From Paragordius varius (lineage: Eukaryota > Nematomorpha), in contig OZ176052.1 of NCBI GenBank assembly GCA_964247055.1, positions 3,286,001 to 3,350,000 on the forward strand: a stretch of DNA of 64,000 bases, given 5' to 3'. Under the pieces are notes generated by a model, which ran no database searches, was not told the DNA's origin, and saw only the letters and a list, made by a program, of their open reading frames with translations. The translations under genes and the position numbers were made by a program. Shown here one piece after another: positions 12,501-24,500 of this stretch (position 1 is the stretch's first letter; each line of letters begins with the position of its first letter).

Positions 12501-15500
12501 CTATCAAAAAATTTATTAATTATATTCGGAGAATGGTTCGATACCTTATTTACATGTTGATTTCCCCTTAATCTGTTGAATGAGCTTAAATTACCCTTTA
12601 AAAAGTGTTATAATTAGAGAATGAACGAAAATATTCTAATTTTCTAACAGTTTTCAGTTATTTTTTGACAGATTTAAGAGTGGTGATCATATGTCTGATG
12701 CGTGCTCAATTTTATCCATAAAACGCAAATTTAAATATCTAATAGTTCCTACATTCCTTTATGTCAAGTCACATACTTTTATATGTTTTTTCACCATACT
12801 GTCGCTTTTAGTTTATCAAATACTTAAATATCAATAAATACGTTAATTCCTCCCTAAATTGTGTTAAGCCTTTTTGTGGCCTATTATGTAGTTTTATATC
12901 TGTTAACTGTAGTTAAATACCTAATATTCTTCTAAAAATAGATTTTACATTTATATTTGTTAGATTTAGTACTATTGTAAAATTTATGTTTAAATTTCAA
13001 CTCCCTTTTGAGACAACCCGCAATTAAGGTATTTGTTTGCACTCTTTACATTACACTTTAGTTTCATAATTGATTGAAATGTACCCAAGAAAAGAGAGCT
13101 GCATGGTATTTGCATAAAAATAGTTTTAAAGGAGATATTTTTAATATTTTTAATAATTTATTACAAAAACATGTGCCGTCATTATTTGTACATAGTCAAA
13201 AAGTATGAAAAGTTCTTAATGGCTTAGGTATTTGCAATTAGCATTCATTACGCTGCCATTCCTTAGTTACACAAAATCGCCTCAATGATAGTATAATTGT
13301 ATTGAGATATAAAATATGCGGCTAAAAAGTAAGAGTAAATTCCAATTATAGTTTGAAAAACAAGAAGAAACGAAAGAATGGAATTGACTAATGTCAAATG
13401 GAAATAATTAAGGACGTTTATAACTTTCCATTTTCTAAAGCACTCAACCGGCTTAATTATATATTGATACAATTATGATTGTATTTATCGATAATTAAGA
13501 TTAATATTCACATCATAAAGTCAAATGATGTACAAATCAGAAAAAATATCTGACGGAAAAATCTAATATTTCCGATATTAATATAAAAAAGTGGCGAAAA
13601 TACGACTTATCACAAAAGGTTTAAGACTTAAAAGTGGTCTTTATACGAGGAAAACAGAACTTATATAAGGGAAAATGGCTTTATAGCGAAAATTGAAAGG
13701 TAACCGTAAACCAAACCTTATCGGCTTAACGAAATCACGATTAAATTTAAAATTAGTAAATACCATAGACTAAATGTTATAGTATGATAATTAACTCAAT
13801 AAAAGCGCTTGAAAGACTGATACCATATGAATTTTTACTTTTTGGAATTTAAAAACCTTACGGTTTTTATAGCAAATCCTTATCTCTAACATATTGTGAA
13901 AGTTCAATCTATAAGAATTAATTTGTGTTTAAAAGTATGAATCCGCTTAAAACCTATATCCCGACAAGATTTTTTGGAGCCAAAAACCCTTTATTTTACT
14001 TAACCAATACTGATTAATTTAGGGATTTTCTTACCAAATATTATATAAAGGAATGTCAATAGTTTCATGAGCAAGGGTGAATAGTTTTTTACGTATATTT
14101 CTGACATATAATTAAAAAGTAATGGTTAATGCTATAAATGCTACAATTTTAGTATAATATTTTTATTATAAAATGATTTATTTGGTTTATAAATTTTTTG
14201 CGGGCCTTAAAATTTTTTGAAGCCGTGAACATCCCTGTTCTATTCTTACCTGCGTTGGCAAAATTATATTAGCTTAAATTAAGATTCATTTTTTCAAATA
14301 ATAATTAATTTTACAAATGCACTTTAACCATTATAGGCCAAATGCTTTTAATATTTTCAAATAAAAAATCAAGGTCAAAATTTCTTAAATGTTGTTTTTC
14401 ATTTGTTAGCGGTGAAGCTCTTTAAATTGCTTTTGGAAAATATCGATTAATTTTTAAAAAACAGCTTTTTTGCCATAAATTAGAACTTTATTTTGTTGTT
14501 TGGAAATGTGGTATTTACAAAATCATAATTTCAAAACGGTTGATTTACAATTTATTTATAATTTTTCGAATTATTTATTTAAAATTTTGCAATACAGGTG
14601 GATAAACTGTTTAAGCATTAAATTTAAAATTTCCAGTCGCAAAAATAATGAAATTATATTAAACCACGGGAAAATATGTTGCATTCGTAAAAGATGTTGT
14701 GCGCTAAAATCATGGAATGAGGAACTATTAAATGGAAACTAAAATCTAAGCTATGTAACCTATAGGAAAATAATTATCTAAGGTTTTTATTTGTGTTTTT
14801 TATTTCTAAAATAAATTGAAAAAAAATTCAAAGCCTTATAAAAAGCGAGATCCCTTGTCGGTTATAAACAGCGCTATCGGAGACATTAAAAACTTGTGCG
14901 GTTATTATTGACAAATCCATTATGCAGACATAAAAATGAAAAGTCGTCCAATTAGTCATTTTCAAAGATTTCGATTTAAATGAAAATAAGTTTTTTTAGA
15001 TAAATATATGTTGAACATTAAAAATATTATGGTTAAAAAAGGAGCATAATATTTCATTAAACGAATTTCCTTTGTTTACAAGTTTATTATTTTACTGAAT
15101 TCGGATAACAATTTCGTAGAAGATCTATAGCCCAATGCACTCTTTTTAATTTAAAATTAAAAGGAATATATATTTTATAGACGCTTTTTTTCCAAATAGT
15201 AAGAACTTAATTGTATTAAATGTTTAGAGAGACTTTTAACACACACTTGCACAAGGCTAACAGTTATAATGGGAAAATTGTGCTGTTACGGGCCTTTATC
15301 ATTCTTAATCCATACTTTAAATTTTTAATTGTCATAGCTAATAGCCATAAATTGGATGCTAATTATTCACATGTTTAAAAATTTGCTTTTGGTTAAGCTT
15401 CTCATTTTTAGGATTAACTTTTATTTGTGCGAACTTTGTGCAAGATGTGCTTAATTGAAATTAATTATTCCTGTGAAAACAGCTGTTATTGTTGGTTTGC

Positions 15501-15590
15501 ATTTATTTTTCTTATAAGGCGCAATTTTTCAGATTGTAAGAGCCCATATTCATTAAAAAAATGCGCCTAAAACGAACAAAAGGTTGTCCG
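9501..15590. other. Long AT-rich intergenic stretch without recognised gene
   Basis: Six kilobases of strongly AT-rich DNA. Open frames here (up to 80 codons, for example 14500-14742) have no recognisable family motifs and look like chance frames. A short (ATT)n run lies near 10025-10040. A remnant resembling a hAT end occurs near 14.2 kb. Distant 5' exons of the 18-kb gene or regulatory elements could be here, but nothing visible supports either. Confidence 0.5.
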
Positions 15591-16599
15591 AATTTGACAC
15601 ACTAAGTGTATACATATATATATATACCGGTATAGTAATTGGTCTTTAAAATTTTTATGGTAAAAATATGTAACTTTTGAAGAAATCCATTATACCCATC
15701 AGCTTATACCCAGTTCGCCCATCTCTCAGGTATTATAAGAATGCCATACTAGAAAAATGATTGTAATTTGCGGCAAACCATTCGTCAAGCCATAACGGCT
15801 ACAAAATATTGGAGTGCTGCGCTGCGCGCGTGATTCCCATTGATACATAGTGGTAATAGTCAAATAGCGTTAGGTCAGGAGAGTACAACGGATGCGGATT
15901 AGCTACCGAAAAGATTCAAAGGTATCTATCGCTGGTTTTTGCTGTGTAAGACGAAAAACTGTTATGTAGCCAAATCACCATGTCTTATGGCCCATTCGGT
16001 AGTTTTACAATTAATGCATGGGTCAAAATTATTTGTTGGCGATATTGTTGTGTATTAACGGTTTCTTGGGCTACAAATATTCATAATAACAATAACGCTC
16101 TGGTTTCACCAGACACAACATGGTCTTTACCAAGCGATTTGGTTGGTGTTGATGGACCGTCATGAAAACATTAAAGTTACGCACCATTTGCAATTTTTGA
16201 TTTGACGTTTATCCTTCCTTTTACCGTGGTGTTTCTCATTGCTCTTAGTCGGCTACTGATTGTTTTTTGTGATACACGTAATGCTTCTGTTTCCGTTGAG
16301 TTTAAGTTGAGTGAGTCATCCGATAATTGTTGTACTTTATCTTCTTTGCAGATATGTGGTTTATCAGCGCACCCACTTTTTTCACATTGAAATTAAATTT
16401 TTTCGTAACCATGTTTCACAGTTTTAATTGATGAAATGACTCTCGACATTTTTTATTCTGATGGCAATGCATGCCGAAAATGTTCTTTTTCAGGCAAAAA
16501 TTTCGACATGATTACTGTTTGATGAAATAAGACATACGTTTTACCGGAATCAACTGTGTGTTAATCTAATGTTATTTACATAAAATGGTGTGTCAAATT
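15591..16599 (-). mobile_element. Dead mariner-like DNA transposon
   Basis: About 1.0 kb, bounded by AATTTGACACAC at 15591-15602 and its exact inverse GTGTGTCAAATT at 16588-16599; the true ends may lie slightly further out, since no clean TA duplication was seen. A mariner transposase reads on the minus strand between these ends. The size equals a small mariner. AT microsatellites lie just inside the left end and just beyond the right one. Confidence 0.72.
15690..16509 (-). pseudogene. Mariner transposase remnant
   Basis: Cut-and-paste transposase fossil. The minus strand starts with MSKFLPEKEHFRHALPSE (ATG at 16507-16509), like the mariner N-terminus. Near 15834-15899 it has HPLYSPDLTLFDYYHYVSMG, the mariner block around the last catalytic Asp. 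It is followed by a C-terminal GILIIPERWANWV and ADGYN. Several stops and frameshifts separate these blocks; for example a TAA lies between WANWV and ADGYN. Confidence 0.72.
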
Positions 16600-17037
16600 A
16601 GTCGTCTGCGTAATTTTCTGACTTTTTATCTCAGTTAAATCAATAATGACTTACGACTATACCTATATATATATATATAGGTAGCTTTAATATTTTTCAA
16701 GAGTATATATATTAAAAACCGTGACAAACTCCGATATCCAACTTCAGACCAATGGCCGCAATATTGCAATGATTAAAATATTTTATTTTATAATTACGTT
16801 AAAAATATGTAATAGTTTATAAAAATGTTTTTTTAATGTTAAAAAACCAGCTTTGCCGATTTTAATTCTACCACTTCTTTGTAAAAAAAACTTTTATATT
16901 AATTTACTAGCCATCATTTTTTAACTGTTTGAGAATAAACAGTTAATTTGTTTGAGAGATAATATTTTAATTACATAAGTTGGATGTACTTTTCCAAATT
17001 AAATAAATTTTAATTACTTAAAAAATTCATCTGCGCA

Positions 17038-17677
17038 TAATAACATTTATTGTACTTTACCAATCTCAAAAGTTAAAGATTATTAATATCTATTTGCCTA
17101 TTATAAATCAATCAAACCTACTTTGTTATTAATTGGGTTCTGATTCACTTTGTCTAATAAAAACATTTTATAATCAAATATGGTTTAATTATTATCATAT
17201 TAATATAAAACCAGAAAGAATCTTTAAGGATTATATATATACAAAATAATAAATCTTCCAGAATATAAAAATTTAAATTTGTTTTGCTAAATTTATTTTT
17301 TTTACATATAATTCTGTAACTTTGTTTTCAATTATCTGGCATTACTCTATTGTCCGTTTAATAACATTTATTGCTTACCAATCTCAAAAGTAAGATCATT
17401 AATATCTATTTGCCTAATATAAATCAATCAAACCTACTTTGTTATTAATTGGGTTCTGATTCACTTTGTCTAATAAAAACATTTTATGATCAAATAGGGT
17501 TTAATTATAATCCATTTAATATTAAACAAAAAGAATCTTTATATATATAAATAATTAAATTTTCCCAGAATATAAAAATTTAAATTTCTTAATTCGCTAA
17601 AATATATTTTTAATTTTTTTACATATAATTTCTCTAACTTTGTTGCTAAGTATTCTGGCATTATTCTATTGTCCTCT
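17038..17677 (+). repeat. Tandem duplication, ~320 bp x 2
   Basis: Copy 1 about 17038-17357 and copy 2 about 17358-17677. Both contain CAAACCTACTTTGTTATTAA, GATTCACTTTGTCTAATAAA and CAGAATATAAAAATTTAAAT in the same order. Differences are small indels and substitutions. No terminal inverted repeats and no coding frame. Confidence 0.8.
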
Positions 17678-18140
17678 GGTACTAATTCCAATTTTGCCCC
17701 AAAACATTTACTTTTTTATTTGATGCAAATATTTTTTTATGTTATCTGTGGGATAAATTATATTGTGTTAAAGTAATTAAATAACTTTAGTTGTTTGTTT
17801 GTTTTGGATTAAAAGATTTTTATGGAGGTTTATCTATCTAAAAATCATATTAAATAGAATGTGCCGTGCAATATAATTTGACACTTCAGTTATTGCTGCT
17901 TTTAACATCTATATGTTAGAAAGTTAACAAGACAGCTCAAGAAAAATTTTAGCATATTTTATTTAAAATTGTTTTTTTTCAATCTAAAGCTATTCCTTAA
18001 TGGTTAAATATTGTTCTGAAATCAAATAATTTATGCGAACTCATCATTATTCACGAAGGAGTAGTATATAGATAATTAATAATTTAGTTAGATTTTCATT
18101 AATTTTATTTTTTTCCACTCATAATATTTTTTGCAAAACT

Positions 18141-20982
18141 GTGATAATGAACCGTATTCATTTATATGTTGCAGGTAAGCGCTTTTTTCTACAAGAATTT
18201 ATCCAACAAAATGGCCTACTTAACCACCCAGGAGAAGGACAGATTGACATTTTAAGTGGTGAAATTAATTCAGGAATACTATTTCTATTAGCCTACTACA
18301 CTATCATTATGGCATACTTATTAAAAAGATGGATTTTCCCCACCGATGATAACATCAGTGACATTTGCGACAAACTTGAAAATTCGACAACCGTTTCGTT
18401 ATTCCCTTCTTATCCTCCTGCTATCAATAAAATTGAGAATTTTATGGTTGCAGATAAATACGAAAACGTAAAGCAGAGTGCCATAGAAAACAGTACGAAT
18501 ATAGAGTCAATCAACACTCAAAATCAAAATCCTGACTCCTGTTTGAATATAAATAAGTCTGAAGAAAATGTGAATGGTATATGCATTACAATTAATGGTG
18601 AATTGTCGGAGAATGAAAAAATTAGTGAAGAGGATAATTCATGGAACAATGTAACGGATTTCGATATACTTTCCATGGGGTATAACGAGGACCAACTAGC
18701 AATAAAAAATGCAAAAAAGGAAGATTGTTTCCCAATTGAGGTAGTCAAAAAATTGATTGGTAGTTTAAAGAATAATAATCCACAAATTACGATGCAAACC
18801 CAGCAGGAGATTACGAATTTGTTGAAATGTCTCAATCAAACGCCAGATTATTATTATAATTCTACGCAACATGACAAGCCTGGAGAGATGACCCAACCTA
18901 ATATCGATATTGATGACATTAATATGATTTTTACATTTTTATTGGCGAGAATAGACAATTCACAGGCAAATTTCCAGATACTTCCTAATTTAGAAGTCGA
19001 ATTGGTTGAAAATCTAATCACTCTTTTATTGAAGCTGATAAAGTGTGATATGATACATTACGAATGGGTAAATAAGGACTGGGAATTAATGACAAACTTA
19101 TTAATAAAAGGTTAGTTTTTCCTTTTTATAAATATAAATAAGACCACATATGATATCATCTAGTATATAAGTTCTATTTTTGCGTAAAATTTATTATTTT
19201 AATCCTTTAAACTATGATGGTTTGAAATGTCACACTTAAAACAATAAAGGAATTAATGCTCTTAAAATGGTTATTTTACCGAAATATTTCAGGTATATTG
19301 TACATAAGCAGCTTTTTATATATTTGATTGATAAAATATTTTTGGCAAATATATAGATAAATACCTAACTTTACTAATGTAATTAAAAAAAAATTAAACT
19401 TATATATATAATGATTAAAATATTAAATTCTTGATATATGGTTGAACAATTTTAATTTTTGTTCCATTATTTTTGATATTTAAGCTTAATGAAAAAAATA
19501 GCTTTCCTACCCTAATATACTTTTTTAATCAAATTAATTATACATTATTTTTTTAAAAAAATTTTAGTAATACAAAGCAATCAGATAGCTTATAGTAAGA
19601 AAATTGGCATAATTGAAGCTCTTATGGTTCAAGGTGAAAGTAACCCAAAATTCTGTCCTATATTAATAAATGTCTTAATTCAAAATTCAAAGGTTAATAT
19701 ATATATTTTTTTTATAATATTAGCTATATAAAAAGCCCTTTCTAATCAAATATAGATGTAAAATTTTTTATATTTATAGTTCATATCCCAGCAATTTGAT
19801 GATATAAATGAAGCTTTACAGTCTCGAATCCTCCATATATTCGACAAAATTTTTAAAGTTTCCGAAAAGGAGGACCTGATGTCAGAAATATCTGATTTGG
19901 ATATCTATATTTTAGGTAGAGTTCATTTTAACTGCTAAAAACTTTATACATTTCAGTTCCATTTATAATTTTGCTGCTTAAAATTATAGATTACCTAATG
20001 GGAAGATGTATAATGAAATATGTACACCATCATAAATTTAACGATATATCACTAACCGGGATCGTAAATTTGCTACAAAGTATAAAAAAACGTCAATCGA
20101 GTCTAGCTTCCAGGGTGGAAAGAAGCTTGTCCTTATCCACTCTTTTCCTCAAAGTGCATTCCAGTGTATATGAAAAAAAAAATATTACGAAATCCTTTTT
20201 GTGTATTTAACTGCATAGCATGGACAGCAAAATTTGAAAATTAGTTTTGATGGGCTGAATTTGATTTTTTTGTCATAGGGTCATGGTTCCGCTTCTTTCC
20301 TTATATATATTCATGAGAGTGACTGTGGCGGCTTTTAAAATAACCAGCTCATAAGTTAAACATGTGTTTATCTTGTGATGTAAAATCATAAAAGACAAGA
20401 AAAATTTTTTTTCAATTAATAAATAAAAAATATTATAATTCTTTAAAATAACCAATCTTATACAACATAAAAAATGGTAGACCGAATATACAAAAAGAGC
20501 GTTCATTTGTATTTTAACCTATTTTTCGCTAATCATAATTATGAGCTATCAAATAACATGTCTATTGTGCAGATCGTACTTACATAAAAACTGAAATTAT
20601 ACGGACAAAACGTAAAAATATAAAGACACCTACTTTTTTTAAAAGACAACCGTACTTAAACAATTTAGATTTATATCAACAACTCATACGGAAAAGTGTG
20701 AAATAGAGATATATAATACTAACACAATTAATTCTATATTTTAAAATTGTAACTAAGTTGCTTATATGGGAAACATTGAGGTTTTAAAAAGTATGGTTGT
20801 CTTTTAGATAATTTGTCTTTATATTTTCACCTTTTGTCCGTATAATTTCAATTTTTATTGTATATCTAATTGATAAAATGTTCTTTCATCCCAATATTTT
20901 TTAGATCAAGGGAACATGGAAAGAAAACGTATGTTGCAAACTTTTTGCCAAATTGCTTGCAACAAATGATAATAAAAAGTAA
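18141..20982 (+). CDS. Unassigned helical-rich protein, partial
   Basis: Not recognised. Exons agree in phase: about 18141-19110 (324-codon frame), 19568-19692, 19780-19915, 19957-20165, and perhaps 20905-20982, where the reading IKGTWKENVCCKLFAKLL ends in TAA. If the last join is wrong, the fourth exon reads to a stop at 20208. The first exon may begin at ATG 18147 or at an acceptor AG at 18173-18174 (GCAG then GTAAGC, which also looks like a donor). Residues about 52-70 form one hydrophobic helix (FLLAYYTIIMAYLL). The rest is acidic, then amphipathic helical segments such as ELVENLITLLLKLIKCD and KIGIIEALMVQGES, suggesting an armadillo/HEAT-like fold. FFLQEFIQQNGLL faintly recalls a formin DID start, but later exons do not follow that fold. 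It lies directly upstream of the formin on the same strand. Confidence 0.5.
20583..20860. mobile_element. MITE with ~75-bp terminal inverted repeats
   Basis: Left arm 20583-20657 and right arm about 20790-20860 are inverted copies: both carry TGAAATTATACGGACAAAA and AAATATAAAGACA, then AAAAGACAACC. TA dinucleotides flank both ends (20581-20582 and 20861-20862), as for Tc1/mariner-type elements. The 278-bp element is non-coding and sits just before the proposed last exon of the 18-kb gene. Confidence 0.78.
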
Positions 20983-21535
20983 TTATATTTATTTTAAGGT
21001 TAGATATTAAAAAACAATCTTATAACATTTTTATCAGTCATCAAAATATTAAATACCATTCCCTTAAATTATCAGGATTATCATGGTTCTTTTCTTCAGT
21101 CCGGAGAATTTGTTGTGAATTATAATAGCTAGCGGTAAAGATGTATATTTGAACAAAAATAATGACTAAACGTATTTAATAAATCATAATTAACATTTAA
21201 TGAAAGATGCTTTATATTTTAAAAACTATTTATTTTAAATATTTTAGCCAATTAACCAAAGAACTAATAAATATGAATTTCAGATATTTAATAAATGTCC
21301 TAGATGGATTATAGTAATTTATAGCATCGATCTACTCTTAAAATGTATAAAATTACATCTCATTTGAATTAAACAAAAGTCGTTTTATCTGTTTAATCCA
21401 GACACTTTTAAAAAGTGAATGCATATTTCCAGATATTTTACAAGTACCTACTTATGCCCGGTAGGCCAAATATGTTTTATTTGGGAGGCCAATGCACTTT
21501 ACTTTTATAAATATTTATAAGTTGCTATTTTACAG

Positions 21536-24500
21536 TGAAACAGATGGTGTTTGGACGGACCTGAATACATTAATTGGATCAAATAAAGACGCTAAAGTTA
21601 TCAATAGTCATCATACGTCGACATTGTGCAATCGTAAGAAAATTTATTCTAAATCTTTGAAAATTAAAAAATCCGACCCTCGTATGCAACGAATTCGGAA
21701 ACGTTACTCATTTAATCGCGAAAGCTATTATACCGACAGCCCGAATTTTATATCACATTATGCAGACGCCTTGGATTTCAACAACAACAACCATATTAGA
21801 CAAGATGAGAAACGTGAATATTTCCAAGTCCATGATTCTACAAATGATACAAAAATTAGTAGAGAACCACCCTATTTCCCACAATCTAATTTCATACGAC
21901 AGTTTTCCCCTGTATCTTTTTCCGAATCCCGAGGAACAGAAACTACCGATGATGAATGTCACTTGGAAAATTTTTCAGAAGATGCACGAAATAATGTTAA
22001 TGAATCGCATGTGAATAAGTCGAAAAAACAAAATGACATAAACGCTATTAAGTTAAAGGATGAAACAGAAAATATTATATCTATCCCGCAAGCTCCCAAA
22101 CCCCCTCCGTTGCCAATAAACCTAAACGTATCGCTAAATAAAGGGAATCTTTTGTCATTTAATTCTGAGTTGCCAAAGGACAATGCCTCTACAGGGACCA
22201 AATCGTATGAAAAAACAACAAACAGTAAATGTCTATATTATGCAATCCAAATTAATTGTATAACTGATAACATTTTGATGTTATGTCAATCGTTATCCTA
22301 AGGTAATACAAATTAAAATTATTCCATGTTTTTAGAAGTGAATCCAGCCTCTATCAAAAGTCCACAAAGCTTAAATCTCAAATCACCACCACCCTTGCCT
22401 ATGCCAGATTGGATGCCTAACGATATAAACAGCAGCACTGTTTCAGAGCCCCTTACGCCAGTTACTCATAAATTTAGTCGAAAAATTAGTCAAAAATTGT
22501 GTTCAGATGATTTAGATGCATCTACACCGCTTAATAAATTACCCCAAGCAATTTGTGTTCCCAAACCAAAACATCGTATGAAAACGTTAAACTGGACAAA
22601 ACTGCCATCATCTGTTGTTAAGAGTATTTTATAATTTGCTACAATATTAGGGACTAGGGTGCGATTTATATAACTAATTTCTTAAGGATATATATGAAAC
22701 AGGTTTATAAAGCTTATTCTTTTTTATATCGAATCACATTGGAAACCGATTACGATTACCATTAGATTAAAATAATAAAAGCAATGAAAGACTTTAAACT
22801 TAACCACCTTTAATCATTCACACTTGGTTATACGATTGACTTAAAAACCAGAAAAATTCTTGCTATATAAAGTTGTATAAACTAATAAAACAAAAATATT
22901 AGATAAGGAATCGATTTGGACCAAAGTATTGACGCTTCCAAATTACGTGAAAATAAACTACGATGAATTGGAGGATTTGTTTTCAGCAAACAGTGCTCAG
23001 GATACACCGGTTAAACTTAAAACCTCTAATGGGACCAAGGATAATTGCGAAGTTCGCCTTAAATAAACTTAAAAATATATGTCTCTCTCAATGTTGTTAT
23101 TTTATTTTTAACAAGGTAATAAATCATGGTTGTGTATACAGTAGACCTAGTAGTTCCCAAAAGGGGGGCGCAAAAAATTTGAAGAATTTAGATAAAAAAT
23201 AAAACTAGAGACATTGAAGAAATTCAGGTGCGAATTATTAAGTTTTGTCACCGATATGGAAAAATATTTTTAAAAATGCAGATATAAGGATCTCATTGAT
23301 TGGGATTTTATAATATATTTTACTTTTTTATCTTTTTTAGGGGGCGCAAGAATTTTTATTTTTAATTTGGTGGGGCGTGAACAAAAAAGAACCATACTCT
23401 TTGATAATGAATTATCAAATAAACAGTTAAATTACACGCTGACCATTTCCGATTAATAAGGCCTTAATTTTTAAATTATAATCGTTTAAAGTTGAGTATA
23501 ACTTTCGTATGTGTTGGGTGTTTTGGATACCTCATAATAAGCCAAAGATATAAAAATATATCTTTTAAATAAATTATTAAAAATTATTATATATTAATTT
23601 AATATATAAATTTAATTTTTTTATTTTTAATGGGTCACAAATTATGAACCAAGTTTTTCCCAAAATTGGAATCATTAAACCGGGGATATTACTGTAAAAT
23701 ATATTTTTTTGTCAGATAAACTTGTTGGATTACAAAAGAAGCATGAATGTCAACATATTACTCAAACAGTTTAAATTGCCATTACAATCCATTCTTAAAC
23801 TCATCAGGGAAGGAAAACACAAAGAAATTGGGTCTGATCGTTTACGCGGACTAGTCAATATACTCCCTGATAAAAATGAAGTTTTTTAAATTTCTAAATA
23901 ATCCTATTTTACTTGAACGCTGTAATCAATATGCGAAAGTTAAAAATATGCAGTGTAGTTTACCATGATCTATTAAAATACACAATGGATAATTTAAAGC
24001 GAGTTTTACTTTTTAATGTCCTTGTGAAAAAAAACTCTTTAAGATATACCATTTACACCTCGAATTTACCCAAAATATTTATGTTTTTTGTAAAATAAAA
24101 ATATTTTTTTAAATTAATATTTGTAAAAATGAAACTTTAACATAATACAGGGAAAATTATAAACTATTCTCCATAAATATATATGAGTTAGATTTGCCCA
24201 AAACATAATTTATTTTTAGAGTGAATTTGAAATGTTTAAGGATAAATTTTAGGTGTAATTGGTATATTATTAAATAGCACGCAAAGCTATCCTCTGTTGT
24301 TAGTTCACCAAGGGTAATCCAGCTAACACCACGGGGAAATAGCAGTTATATAATTTAAGATCTTCATATATTATGTATTTAAAAACTTAGGTATCAATGA
24401 TGCGTAACTACGATGAAGATATTAATAAACTTGGAAGTGCCGAACAGTTTATATATTATTTGATTCGTATACCCCATTACAACGTTCTGATAGAGGGTAA

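Noticed and set aside
10313-13472. Short minus-strand frames at 10313-10516, 10574-10765 and 13263-13472
   Set aside because: Fewer than 70 codons, composition of translated AT-rich DNA, no motif, no splice partners.
14072-14240. Possible short hAT-like MITE (CAAGGGTGAA ... ACATCCCTG, with GCGGGCC inside)
   Set aside because: Ends match poorly and no 8-bp duplication was found; only one end is persuasive.
18141-19110. Reading the 18-kb gene as the formin DID
   Set aside because: Only FFLQEFIQQNGLL resembles a DID start; the next 250 residues and later exons do not follow it, and no joining exon to 21536 was found.
23129-23400. Possible hAT-like element with GGGGGGCGCAA and GGGGGCGCAAG blocks in a formin intron
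   Set aside because: GC-rich blocks resemble hAT interiors but no pair of ends could be defined.
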